Source: Hyphomicrobium sp. | Lineage (GTDB): Bacteria > Pseudomonadota > Alphaproteobacteria > Rhizobiales > Hyphomicrobiaceae | Assembly: GCA_025927515.1 (NCBI GenBank) | Contig: JAICLG010000088.1 | Coordinates: 1 to 11,075 of the forward strand | DNA length: 11,075 nucleotides | Direction of reading: 5' to 3' | Shown: positions 1-6,104 of the stretch, piece by piece | How the letters are laid out: every line of letters starts with the position of its first letter | How positions within the stretch are numbered: position 1 is the stretch's first letter | Notes under the pieces: model-generated | What the model saw: the letters and a program-made list of their open reading frames with translations, nothing else | Told to the model about the DNA's origin: nothing | Database searches by the model: none | Position numbers and translations under genes: made by a program

Positions 1-35
1 GCCAGCACGCGACCCGTCCTCGCGCCAGCTGACAC

Positions 36-76
36 GCGAACACCTCGGACCGTCCCCTGAGATCCGAGGTGTTCGC
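36..76. repeat. 14-bp perfect inverted repeat, possible terminator
   Basis: GCGAACACCTCGGA at 36-49 is the exact reverse complement of 63-76, with a 13-nt loop between them. As RNA this is a very stable GC-rich stem. The T-run at 92-96 is 15 nt beyond the stem, so it is not a textbook intrinsic terminator. It could still end transcription of a gene left of the window or protect its 3' end. A frame from position 1 is open until a TGA at 58-60, inside the loop, so the end of an upstream gene could lie here. A protein-binding dyad is the alternative. Confidence 0.5.
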
Positions 77-112
77 AATTTCCCGGAAACGTTTTTGGGG
101 CCGGTGCTCACC

Positions 113-343
113 ATGACGCTCGACAAGCTTCGAAGACTCGAAATTTCCCTCATGAGGAGATCGTTCGAAATCGCCTGCCAACGCGTCGGTCTTTCGACGG
201 CTCGCGACACCGATGAAATAACCGATGACCACGCGTGTTTGGCGTCGGAAGTTCAGGCGCTCGTTGAACAGGGCTACACGGACGTCACGCGAATAGCCGA
301 CCGAGCGATCGGCGTTCTCGCTCGCCGCAAAATCGTGAACTGA
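113..343 (+). CDS. small hypothetical protein (76 aa)
   Basis: I do not recognise this protein. It is 76 residues from the ATG at 113, mainly helical in character and rich in Arg, Asp and Glu, with a basic first third (LRRLEISLMRRSFEIACQR) and a basic end (ARRKIVN). There is no signal peptide or membrane segment, so it is probably cytoplasmic. The start is uncertain: a TTG at 95 and a GTG at 104 are in frame, and the only Shine-Dalgarno-like sequence (GGGG, 97-100) is rather far from 113. The same frame is open back to the left edge of the window, so this could in principle be the end of a longer gene. The strong inverted repeat at 36-76 and the non-protein-like translation before 95 argue for a separate small gene. 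It precedes the secretion cluster by 339 bp and is probably not part of that operon. Confidence 0.5.
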   Translation: MTLDKLRRLEISLMRRSFEIACQRVGLSTARDTDEITDDHACLASEVQALVEQGYTDVTRIADRAIGVLARRKIVN

Positions 344-383
344 AACGCTCGACGTTTGAGCTGCCATCTCAATTCGGCACAGT

Positions 384-395
384 CGTTTGCAAACG
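384..395. promoter_or_regulatory. perfect 12-bp palindrome, candidate operator
   Basis: CGTTTGCAAACG reads the same on both strands. Its half-site CGTTT/AAACG recurs nearby as AAACG-N5-CGTTT at 343-357, and as the palindrome AAACGTTT at 87-94, upstream of the small gene. This spacing pattern resembles binding sites for a dimeric regulator, but I cannot assign a family. Confidence 0.3.
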
Positions 396-433
396 CTTCC
401 GCTCATTAAGTCGAATTGTCAGAATTAAAGAGA

Positions 434-482
434 GCGCAATTCAACGATATTTCTCGAACGATGCGGCGCGAATTGAATTCGC
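434..482. repeat. AATTG/CAATT dyad cluster
   Basis: GCGAATT-G-AATTCGC at 468-482 is a perfect 7-bp inverted repeat around one base. CAATTC at 437-442 is the reverse complement of GAATTG at 470-475, so a larger alternative stem is possible. The cluster lies in the AT-rich part of the control region, 200-250 bp upstream of the first secretion-cluster gene. It may be a regulator site or simply AT-rich promoter DNA. Confidence 0.3.
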
Positions 483-534
483 AAATTCACGCCTTTCTCG
501 AGATTGAAAATATTTTAATCAATTGCCGGAGTTG

Positions 535-554
535 AGCTGTCGTTTCGAACAGCT
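535..554. promoter_or_regulatory. lux-box-like dyad (CTG-N10-CAG)
   Basis: AGCTGT at 535-540 and ACAGCT at 549-554 form a perfect 6-bp inverted repeat with an 8-nt spacer, 20 bp in total. It fits the CT-N12-AG core known for LuxR-type binding sites (lux/las boxes). It lies 128 bp before the first gene of a run that ends in a LuxR-family gene (7506-8186), so autoregulation is an attractive inference. A 6-bp dyad at one fixed spacing is expected by chance about once in 4,096 positions, so chance is not excluded. Confidence 0.4.
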
Positions 555-682
555 TGGTTAGCTTGCAGTTTTTGACAAAGTCATTGGCATGGACTCGGAA
601 ACTTACATCAGGACATCCGTCAGGGGTCGGAGGTTCATCTTCCAGGTCCTCAACATTCATTTCCTGAGAGAGGAAACTGAAC

Positions 683-2728
683 ATGGCGCAAGATTGTATG
701 ACGACGTGGGACTGTGCCCCACCCGAACACCATCCTCCGTCGGCGGAATGCCCGCCGCCGCAACCTTCATGTGATTGCCCACCGGAGCCTTGTGATTCAA
801 TGACCCAGAGCACAACCAACAACTACTATTACACGACCGATAGCCACGATACGACGACCACGAACAACTACTACTATTACGATACGTCAGATGGAACTTC
901 CGGCGATGGTGGCTCGGACAGCAGCGGTTCGGGCACCGCTGGCGAGACGCCAGCTTTGCCGAACGTTACCGTCAGTCCTACGGTCGCGCTTCCGCCGCTC
1001 GGGGATACGAATCTCGGTGACGTGACCACGGGCCTTCCCAGTTTGGGAGATGTCAGCACCGACCTTGGCGGCGTAACAACGGCCCTGCCTGAAGTTTCGG
1101 ATCTTCTCGCCGTCGGCGACACTCTGCCATCGTTGTCCGGTCTCGTCGATTTGGGCGATGCGGCAGCAACAGTGCCGTCGCTCATTAGCGGACTAAGCAC
1201 CGGCGACATCGGCAATCTTAGTGGTCTCACAGGGACGGTCCCTTCGCTCGTTGATGGACTTGGAGTCGACGTCGGGCACATTGGCGACCTCAGCGGCCTG
1301 ACTGCGACCGTGCCGTCGCTGCTCGGTGGAGTAAGCGCCGATCTGGGCGATGTGACGGGAAGCCTGCCATCCGTGGGCGATCTCGCCGACGTTGGCGACA
1401 TCACAGCAACTGTTCCATCTCTTGTCGATGGGCTCGCTGCGGACCTCGGCGACGTGACTGGTTCCCTCACCGGTGTCACGGCGGGACTGGGGGACGTCTC
1501 CGGAATTATTCCGCCAATCCTCGATGCTGCGACAACGGATATAGGTAATCTGATCGATGGCACCATCGGCGCCGCAACGGCCGGAGCCGGAGGCGTCGCT
1601 GATCTCGGGTCGCTGTCCGGACTGGTGGGCAATGTCGTCGACGATGCCGGTCATGCCGTCGACTCTCTGCTTGGTACGGCGAGCGGAGCCGGCGACCTCG
1701 GCTCGTTGACGTCTTTAGTCGACGCTGTCGCTGCTGACGTGGGCCACGTCGTCGATGCACTTGCGGGTACAGCCGGAGATACGGGCGATCTTGGTTCGCT
1801 CACCTCATTGGTCGGCAATCTTGCCGACGACGTTGGGCACGTGGTCGATACGCTTGCTGGTACGGCCGGCGGAGCGGGCGATCTCGGGTCGGTGTCCAGT
1901 CTGCTCGACAACGTCGTCGACGGCGCCAACCATGCGGTGGACTCTCTGGTCGGAGCGGCGGGCGGAACGGGTGATCTTGGCTCGGGGCTGCTCGACAATG
2001 TCGTCGATGGTGCCAACCACGCGGTTGACTCGCTGCTTGGCACGGCCGGCGGAGCGGATGGTCTTGGCTCGGTATCCAGTCTGCTCGACAATGTCGTCGA
2101 CGGCGCCAGCCACGCGGTGGACTCTCTGGTCGGAGCGGCGGGCGGAACGGGTGATCTTGGCTCGGGGCTGCTCGACAATGTCGTCGATGGTGCCAACCAC
2201 GCGGTTGACTCGCTGCTTGGCACGGCCGGCGGAGCGGATGGTCTCGGCTCGGTATCCAGTCTGCTTGACAATGTCGTCGATGGCGCCAACCACGCGGTCG
2301 ACTCTCTCCTCGGCACGGCTGCCGGAGCGGGTGATCTCGGCTCGGTATCTGGTCTGCTCGGCACAGTAACGGACGCGGGCGATCTCGGCCTTATTCCCGA
2401 AGTCATTCACGACGTCGGGGATATCGTTGCAAGTATCGCTTCGTTCGATCCGAGTAACTCGACAGGCGGGCTCAACCTCACCGGCTTGACTCACGATGCG
2501 AATATCGATGCGGCAGCTGCCAATGGCTCTGCTCAGCCGAACGTGGACGCATCGGGGATACTTCACGACGCCGGATCGGTCGATCTATCCGACGTGGGCG
2601 CGGCGCTCCATGCGCAGCCGATCCACGACCTCGCGGCCACCAACCTCGATCTCGATCATCTGACGAACACGCTGAACCTCTTTGACCTCGGACATCTGGA
2701 TCTCGGGCACGACGTTCATCACGCGTGA
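683..2728 (+). CDS. Lys/Arg-free repetitive protein, putative type I secretion substrate
   Basis: I do not recognise this 681-residue protein. The ATG at 683 follows a good ribosome site (GAGAGAGG, 667-674). In order it has: a Cys/Pro-rich head (residues 1-40, Cys at 5, 11, 23, 30, 32, 37); two NNYYY tracts (46-50, 61-66) in a Thr/Asp-rich linker; an Asp/Gly/Ser stretch to about 90; degenerate LGDV/TVPSL repeats (about 106-275); eight 29-31-residue repeats of the type NVVDGANHAVDSLLGTAGG (317-560); and a non-repetitive tail ending in LFDLGHLDLGHDVHHA. It contains no lysine or arginine at all and only one Trp. There is no N-terminal signal peptide, no membrane helix and no RTX nonapeptide array. 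Being first in an operon with a type I ABC exporter and fusion protein, it is probably their substrate, carrying an uncleaved C-terminal signal. Type I export is a good inference; a surface, matrix or adhesin role is a guess. Confidence 0.75.
   Translation: MAQDCMTTWDCAPPEHHPPSAECPPPQPSCDCPPEPCDSMTQSTTNNYYYTTDSHDTTTTNNYYYYDTSDGTSGDGGSDSSGSGTAGETPALPNVTVSPTVALPPLGDTNLGDVTTGLPSLGDVSTDLGGVTTALPEVSDLLAVGDTLPSLSGLVDLGDAAATVPSLISGLSTGDIGNLSGLTGTVPSLVDGLGVDVGHIGDLSGLTATVPSLLGGVSADLGDVTGSLPSVGDLADVGDITATVPSLVDGLAADLGDVTGSLTGVTAGLGDVSGIIPPILDAATTDIGNLIDGTIGAATAGAGGVADLGSLSGLVGNVVDDAGHAVDSLLGTASGAGDLGSLTSLVDAVAADVGHVVDALAGTAGDTGDLGSLTSLVGNLADDVGHVVDTLAGTAGGAGDLGSVSSLLDNVVDGANHAVDSLVGAAGGTGDLGSGLLDNVVDGANHAVDSLLGTAGGADGLGSVSSLLDNVVDGASHAVDSLVGAAGGTGDLGSGLLDNVVDGANHAVDSLLGTAGGADGLGSVSSLLDNVVDGANHAVDSLLGTAAGAGDLGSVSGLLGTVTDAGDLGLIPEVIHDVGDIVASIASFDPSNSTGGLNLTGLTHDANIDAAAANGSAQPNVDASGILHDAGSVDLSDVGAALHAQPIHDLAATNLDLDHLTNTLNLFDLGHLDLGHDVHHA
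998..1507 (+). repeat. degenerate LGDV/TVPSL protein repeats
   Basis: Residues about 106-275 of the 683-2728 product repeat a loose 20-35-residue pattern built from LGDV/IGDL, GLTxTVPSLVDGL and xADLGDVTGSLPS. The clearest copies are TGTVPSLVDGLGVDVGHIGD, TATVPSLLGGVSADLGDVTG and TATVPSLVDGLAADLGDVTG. The copies have diverged at DNA level, so this set is older than the 1631-2362 set. The alternation of aliphatic residues with Gly/Asp turns suggests short beta strands or a solenoid, which is inference. Confidence 0.6.
1631..2362 (+). repeat. eight tandem 29-31-residue repeats
   Basis: Eight in-frame units cover residues 317-560 of the 683-2728 product, starting at residues 317, 348, 379, 410, 439, 470, 499 and 530. 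Each reads roughly NVVDxAxHAVDSLxGTAGGxGDLGSxxSLLD. The units at 410 and 470 are two residues shorter (29 instead of 31). Every unit keeps a His at position 8 and an Asp at position 11. Similarity rises toward the middle units, which fits ongoing homogenisation. Confidence 0.85.
1921..2280 (+). repeat. 180-bp tandem duplication
   Basis: Positions 1921-2100 and 2101-2280 match at 176 of 180 bases. The differences are at 1929, 1932, 2065 and 2086 against their partners 180 bp later, and 1981-2040 is identical to 2161-2220. The duplicated unit encodes 60 residues, one 29-residue plus one 31-residue repeat, so adding or losing a copy keeps the reading frame. Only one difference changes an amino acid (Asn to Ser in GANHAV/GASHAV), indicating a recent duplication or gene conversion. 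Confidence 0.9.
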
Positions 2729-2735
2729 GGCCAAA

Positions 2736-2759
2736 CGGCCGGGCAGCAATGCCCGGCCG
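2736..2759 (+). promoter_or_regulatory. 10-bp stem with GCAA tetraloop between the two substrate genes
   Basis: CGGCCGGGCA (2736-2745) pairs perfectly with TGCCCGGCCG (2750-2759) around the loop GCAA, a GNRA tetraloop that makes RNA hairpins very stable. It starts 8 bp after the stop codon of the first gene. No T-run follows, so it is not a standard intrinsic terminator. A likely role is blocking 3' exonucleases, so that the first message is kept longer than the distal part, or partial attenuation. Either would favour high expression of the first protein (inference). Confidence 0.65.
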
Positions 2760-2813
2760 ACGACGTGTCAGCGATGACGCGGAAGAATGAAATGCAATTG
2801 ATTGAGGACGGTC

Positions 2814-4097
2814 ATGTCAATGCAATTTGCGAATGCGTTCTTTTCTCGAATTAAAAAATATAATGCGGCGTTACTCGATAAAGAGGCAGCCACCCCCGAG
2901 CGCCAGCGTGGCATATGGAGCTTTCTAACCTGGTCCTTTTTTCTTGCGAATTTTCTGGCAGCGACCGAAATCATCGGAGGATCGGCGCACGCCGCGACGG
3001 TCGATAGCGATCATGGCGGCGCGTCCCATTCAGACGGCGGCAATTCGTATTCGGGCGGCGCTCAGCCCGAGATGCAGCACCTCACGCTGGAATCGTTGTC
3101 CGCCGACCACGAGGGCCACGCTGCGAGCGCCAAGGTAGCTCTCAACCCCGCCGCCGACGCAAGCAATGTCAGCCCGGATGTCGCTCCCGTTCACAACATA
3201 CCCGTGGCGCAGGCGCATCTGGATGCAACGGGCGATTACGGCGGCGGCTCCTCGGCCACATCTAATGCAATCGACGGCTCCTATCCCACCGTTGCCCAGG
3301 ATGTAACATCGAACGTCACGAATGTTATCAATGCAATTGAGCACCCTGTCCTCGACGTCGTCGAGCACCTCACGGCGATCGTAACACCGATCGTCAACAG
3401 CATAGACACAACTCTCCAAGGCGCGACAGCGGCCGTTACGCAGGTCGTCGGCACAGTCGGCGATTTCGTGGGAGGCGCCGAGCATTTCGCTCAGGACCTG
3501 ACGGGAACCGTTGCGACGACGCTCAATACAACTTTCGGCGCGGACGTCTTCGGCGACGGCCTTAGCACGGCGATGTCTACCGTCGGTGACGCCGCCGATA
3601 CGACAACGCACGCGATCGACGGGTCTCCCGGTGACGGAGTTGCGCCGGTGTCCGATTGGACATCGCCGGTCACAACGCTTTTCGAGCACAACGGCTCTGC
3701 AGACTCGGCGATCGCTTCCGCTGCGGATTCGACGAGTGGCCTCCACGACTTTCTCGGAGGCACGTTGCATAGCTTGGGCGTCTCATCCTCCGGGTCGCTC
3801 TCGTTCGCGGCCGAAACGCCAAACACGATTGCATCCGGTGACGGCGTTTCGAACACGTCCGGCTATTCGCAATTCAATCTCGCCATGAGCGATACGGCAC
3901 ACGACACTGGCGTGTCGCTTCCAACGTCGACGGATACCGGCGGAATCACGACGCTCGTTGCGAGCGCCATCGGAATTGGTCCGCACGCGGCCAACGTCAC
4001 CTCCGACTCTGGCGACCACGGCAGCGATCAGCCGCCTGCGCATCTCCCCGTTCTCGATGATCTGCATTCTCATATGCATCTCGGCCTGCTCGGCTAG
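2814..4097 (+). CDS. His/Asp/Ser-rich protein with Sec-like N-terminus, putative second substrate
   Basis: I do not recognise this 427-residue protein. The ATG at 2814 is chosen because GAGG at 2804-2807 is well spaced; ATG 2820 and TTG 2802 are also in frame. The first 33 residues are basic, followed by a hydrophobic segment (about 34-55) and SAHA|A at 57-61, which looks like a signal peptidase site after an unusually long n-region. From residue 61 to the end there is one lysine (107) and no arginine, with much Asp, Ser, Thr, Gly and His. A Val/Thr/Ile-rich central part (about 160-260) has the flavour of the upstream protein's repeats but is not tandem. The C-terminus is LPVLDDLHSHMHLGLLG, a Leu/Asp/His tail like that of the first gene. 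It could be a second exported protein, a Sec-exported partner, or a membrane-anchored factor for the first protein. Confidence 0.72.
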   Translation: MSMQFANAFFSRIKKYNAALLDKEAATPERQRGIWSFLTWSFFLANFLAATEIIGGSAHAATVDSDHGGASHSDGGNSYSGGAQPEMQHLTLESLSADHEGHAASAKVALNPAADASNVSPDVAPVHNIPVAQAHLDATGDYGGGSSATSNAIDGSYPTVAQDVTSNVTNVINAIEHPVLDVVEHLTAIVTPIVNSIDTTLQGATAAVTQVVGTVGDFVGGAEHFAQDLTGTVATTLNTTFGADVFGDGLSTAMSTVGDAADTTTHAIDGSPGDGVAPVSDWTSPVTTLFEHNGSADSAIASAADSTSGLHDFLGGTLHSLGVSSSGSLSFAAETPNTIASGDGVSNTSGYSQFNLAMSDTAHDTGVSLPTSTDTGGITTLVASAIGIGPHAANVTSDSGDHGSDQPPAHLPVLDDLHSHMHLGLLG

Positions 4098-4142
4098 TCG
4101 AGGTTCGATGCGGCGCGTGCAGTCAACAGGGGACGGCCATCA

Positions 4143-6053
4143 ATGAATAATATCTATATCGCCGGAAGCGAGCGAGTGCCGATCGAGACTGCTGAGGACG
4201 ACTCTGTCGTGGACCTTGATCGGCTTCGCGAAGAACAGGCGCAGTCGGCGGGAAGCCAAGAGGGCCAAAACGCTGCTCTGCGTCGTCTGGCGGAACTGCG
4301 CGCTGAAATCGGCAAGTGGAGAAGCGCCGCCGCAACCGCATACGAAACGCATGCGTCGCAGCGAGACCGGAGGCCCGATCCGCTGGCTCAGTGGCGCACG
4401 TGCTCGCGGCGAACATTCGCGGTCGTCGCGCTTTTCTCGCTGTTCGTGAACGTCCTGATGCTCACGATGCCGATCTATCTGTTCCAGATCTCCGACCGCG
4501 TCCTTACGAGCCGGAGCCTCGACACATTGATGATGCTTTCAGCGCTGGCGGTCGGCTTGCTCGCTACGCTGTCTATCCTCGATATCCTGCGCCGGCAGGT
4601 GCTCGGCCGGCTTGCCGCGTCGATGGAAGTTATTCTCGGCGGACCCATCCTCGCGGGAATCGTCATGTCGGCGCCGACAGGCGAGGGTGGGAGCCTGCAG
4701 GCGCTTCGGGCGCTGCATCAGGTGCGCAGCTTTCTATCAAGTCCCACGATGCTGCTGCTGTTCGACGCGCCGTTGTCGCCGTTCTATTTCGCGGTGATTT
4801 TTCTCATTCATCCCGAACTTGGCGCGATCGTTCTCGCAGCTGGCGTCGTGCTGTTTACGATTGCGCTGTTGAACCAGACGGCAACGGCAGGACCGCTCGG
4901 GAAAGCCGGAACATTCGCCTCGAAAGCCGACGCACACGCGGAATCCCTCGCTCGCAATGCGCAAGTCATAAATGCGATGGGCATGCTGAATGAAAGCATT
5001 CTGCATTGGGGACGTGAGCAGGCTCCGGCGCTGTCGATGCAGATCAACGCGCATGATCGAAACTTTTGGATCAGCGGCGCATCGAAGTTCGCGCGCTTGG
5101 TGACTCAGATCTCGATCCTTGGTTGGGGCGCGCATCTTGCTTTGGCCGGCGAGCTGACGGGCGGCATGATGATTGCGGCGTCGATCATCGGCGGCCGTGC
5201 GCTGCAGCCGCTGGAAGGCATGATCGAGGGCTGGCGTTCCGTCATTCAGACGCGCGCCTCCTATGCGCGAGTGAGGGCGGCCCTGGAAGGACTGAGCGAG
5301 GAGAAGTCGAAGCTCAGGCTGCCTCGCCCGGCGGGAAAGGTGAGCGTCGAACGTCTCCTTTACATCCCGCAGGGAACGCGAGAGCCGGTTCTGAATGGCT
5401 TGAGCTTCGAACTCAGTCCCGGAGAGTCGCTTGCGATTGTCGGTCCTTCAGGGTCGGGAAAATCGACCCTTGCGCGCATCCTGGTTGGTTGTGTCTTCCC
5501 GACCGCCGGCAAGGTCCGGCTCGACGGCACGGAACTGCGCAACTGGGATCGCCGCCAATTCGGAGAATTCACGGGCTACCTTCCGCAAGAAGTCGAGCTC
5601 TTTCCCGGAACGATAAAAGAAAACATCTGCCGGCTTCGCACCGACCTCCCGGACAAAGACATTTACGACGCGGCCGCCGTTGCCGGTGTTCACGACATGG
5701 TTTGCCAGCTCAACGCCGGTTACGAAACCGTGCTTGACCGCAACGGTGCGCCTCTCTCGGGCGGCCAGAAGCAGCGTATCGCGCTGGCGCGCGCATTTTT
5801 CGGAAATCCTTCGCTGATCGTGCTCGACGAACCGAATTCCAATCTCGACGCAGTCGGCGAGAAAGCCTTGGCCGACAGCATGAAGAAGGCGAAGGAGCGC
5901 GGCGTAACGATCGTGCTGATTACGCAGCGGCCCGCGCTTTTGAATACCGTCGATAAGGTTCTGGTCCTGCGATCGGGACGAATGGAGGGCTTTGGCGCGC
6001 CGCGCGATGTGCTGCATCGCCTTGTGAGTCAGGCAACGACGTCATCGGCTTGA
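4143..6053 (+). CDS. type I secretion ABC transporter (PrtD family permease/ATPase)
   Basis: Inner-membrane exporter that uses ATP to drive unfolded substrates through a fusion protein and an outer-membrane TolC-type channel. ATG 4143 follows AGGGGA at 4128-4133. The 636 residues comprise a charged N-terminal extension (1-80, partly coiled-coil-like, no C39 peptidase or RTX-binding domain resemblance), a six-helix membrane domain (first helices at about 91-113 and 126-148) and a C-terminal ATPase. Visible motifs are Walker A GPSGSGKS (434-441), Q-loop YLPQEVELFPGTIKENI, signature LSGGQ (538-542), Walker B SLIVLDEP (557-564) and D-loop SNLD. The usual H-loop histidine is glutamine (ITQRP, Q595). 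Overall form matches PrtD/PrsD/HasD-type exporters (TIGR01842-like). It sits 45 bp after the second putative substrate and 51 bp before the fusion protein, so it very likely exports the products of the two upstream genes. Confidence 0.93.
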   Translation: MNNIYIAGSERVPIETAEDDSVVDLDRLREEQAQSAGSQEGQNAALRRLAELRAEIGKWRSAAATAYETHASQRDRRPDPLAQWRTCSRRTFAVVALFSLFVNVLMLTMPIYLFQISDRVLTSRSLDTLMMLSALAVGLLATLSILDILRRQVLGRLAASMEVILGGPILAGIVMSAPTGEGGSLQALRALHQVRSFLSSPTMLLLFDAPLSPFYFAVIFLIHPELGAIVLAAGVVLFTIALLNQTATAGPLGKAGTFASKADAHAESLARNAQVINAMGMLNESILHWGREQAPALSMQINAHDRNFWISGASKFARLVTQISILGWGAHLALAGELTGGMMIAASIIGGRALQPLEGMIEGWRSVIQTRASYARVRAALEGLSEEKSKLRLPRPAGKVSVERLLYIPQGTREPVLNGLSFELSPGESLAIVGPSGSGKSTLARILVGCVFPTAGKVRLDGTELRNWDRRQFGEFTGYLPQEVELFPGTIKENICRLRTDLPDKDIYDAAAVAGVHDMVCQLNAGYETVLDRNGAPLSGGQKQRIALARAFFGNPSLIVLDEPNSNLDAVGEKALADSMKKAKERGVTIVLITQRPALLNTVDKVLVLRSGRMEGFGAPRDVLHRLVSQATTSSA

Positions 6054-6104
6054 GAAGGTTCGCACACACATCCGCGTTTCAACGGTCTGCGTCAGAGGAA
6101 TAAA

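Larger units (their letters stand above)
344..682 (+). promoter_or_regulatory. intergenic control region of the secretion cluster
   Basis: This 339-bp stretch has no convincing gene and is clearly AT-richer than its surroundings, especially at 400-525. It contains a palindrome (384-395), clustered AATTG/CAATT dyads (434-482) and a lux-box-like dyad (535-554). A TTGACA occurs at 572-577, but no good -10 hexamer sits 16-18 bp after it, so I do not call a promoter. An overlapping reading frame from ATG 589 runs into the start of the next gene and has no ribosome site, so I treat it as chance. The region ends with the ribosome site GAGAGAGG at 667-674. The promoter for the five downstream genes most likely lies here (inference). 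Confidence 0.55.

Noticed and set aside
572..600. Sigma-70 promoter with TTGACA at 572-577
   Set aside because: No acceptable -10 hexamer lies 16-18 bp downstream; the sequence there is GC-rich.
597..621. EcfG-type stress promoter (GGAAAC followed by CCGTC)
   Set aside because: The -35 is not GGAAC, the -10 is not CGTT, and the spacing is off.
589..774. A 61-residue frame overlapping the start of the first substrate gene
   Set aside because: It has no ribosome site and no recognisable protein features, and it overlaps a much better supported start at 683 in another frame.
1850..2345. RTX calcium-binding repeats (GGTGDLGSG, GGAGDLGSV)
   Set aside because: They recall GGxGxDxxx, but the Asp is at position 5 instead of 6, and they occur once per about 30 residues, not as tandem nonapeptides.
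1631..2362. CRISPR array
   Set aside because: The repeats are contiguous, in frame, of 87-93 bp and without unique spacers; they are protein-coding tandem repeats.
1651..2566. Long open frames on the minus strand across the repeats (also 877-1632 and 3030-3770)
   Set aside because: They mirror the codon bias and repeats of the plus-strand genes. Their translations are Arg/Ser/Pro-rich shadows without ribosome sites, and the plus-strand frames have proper starts and operon context.
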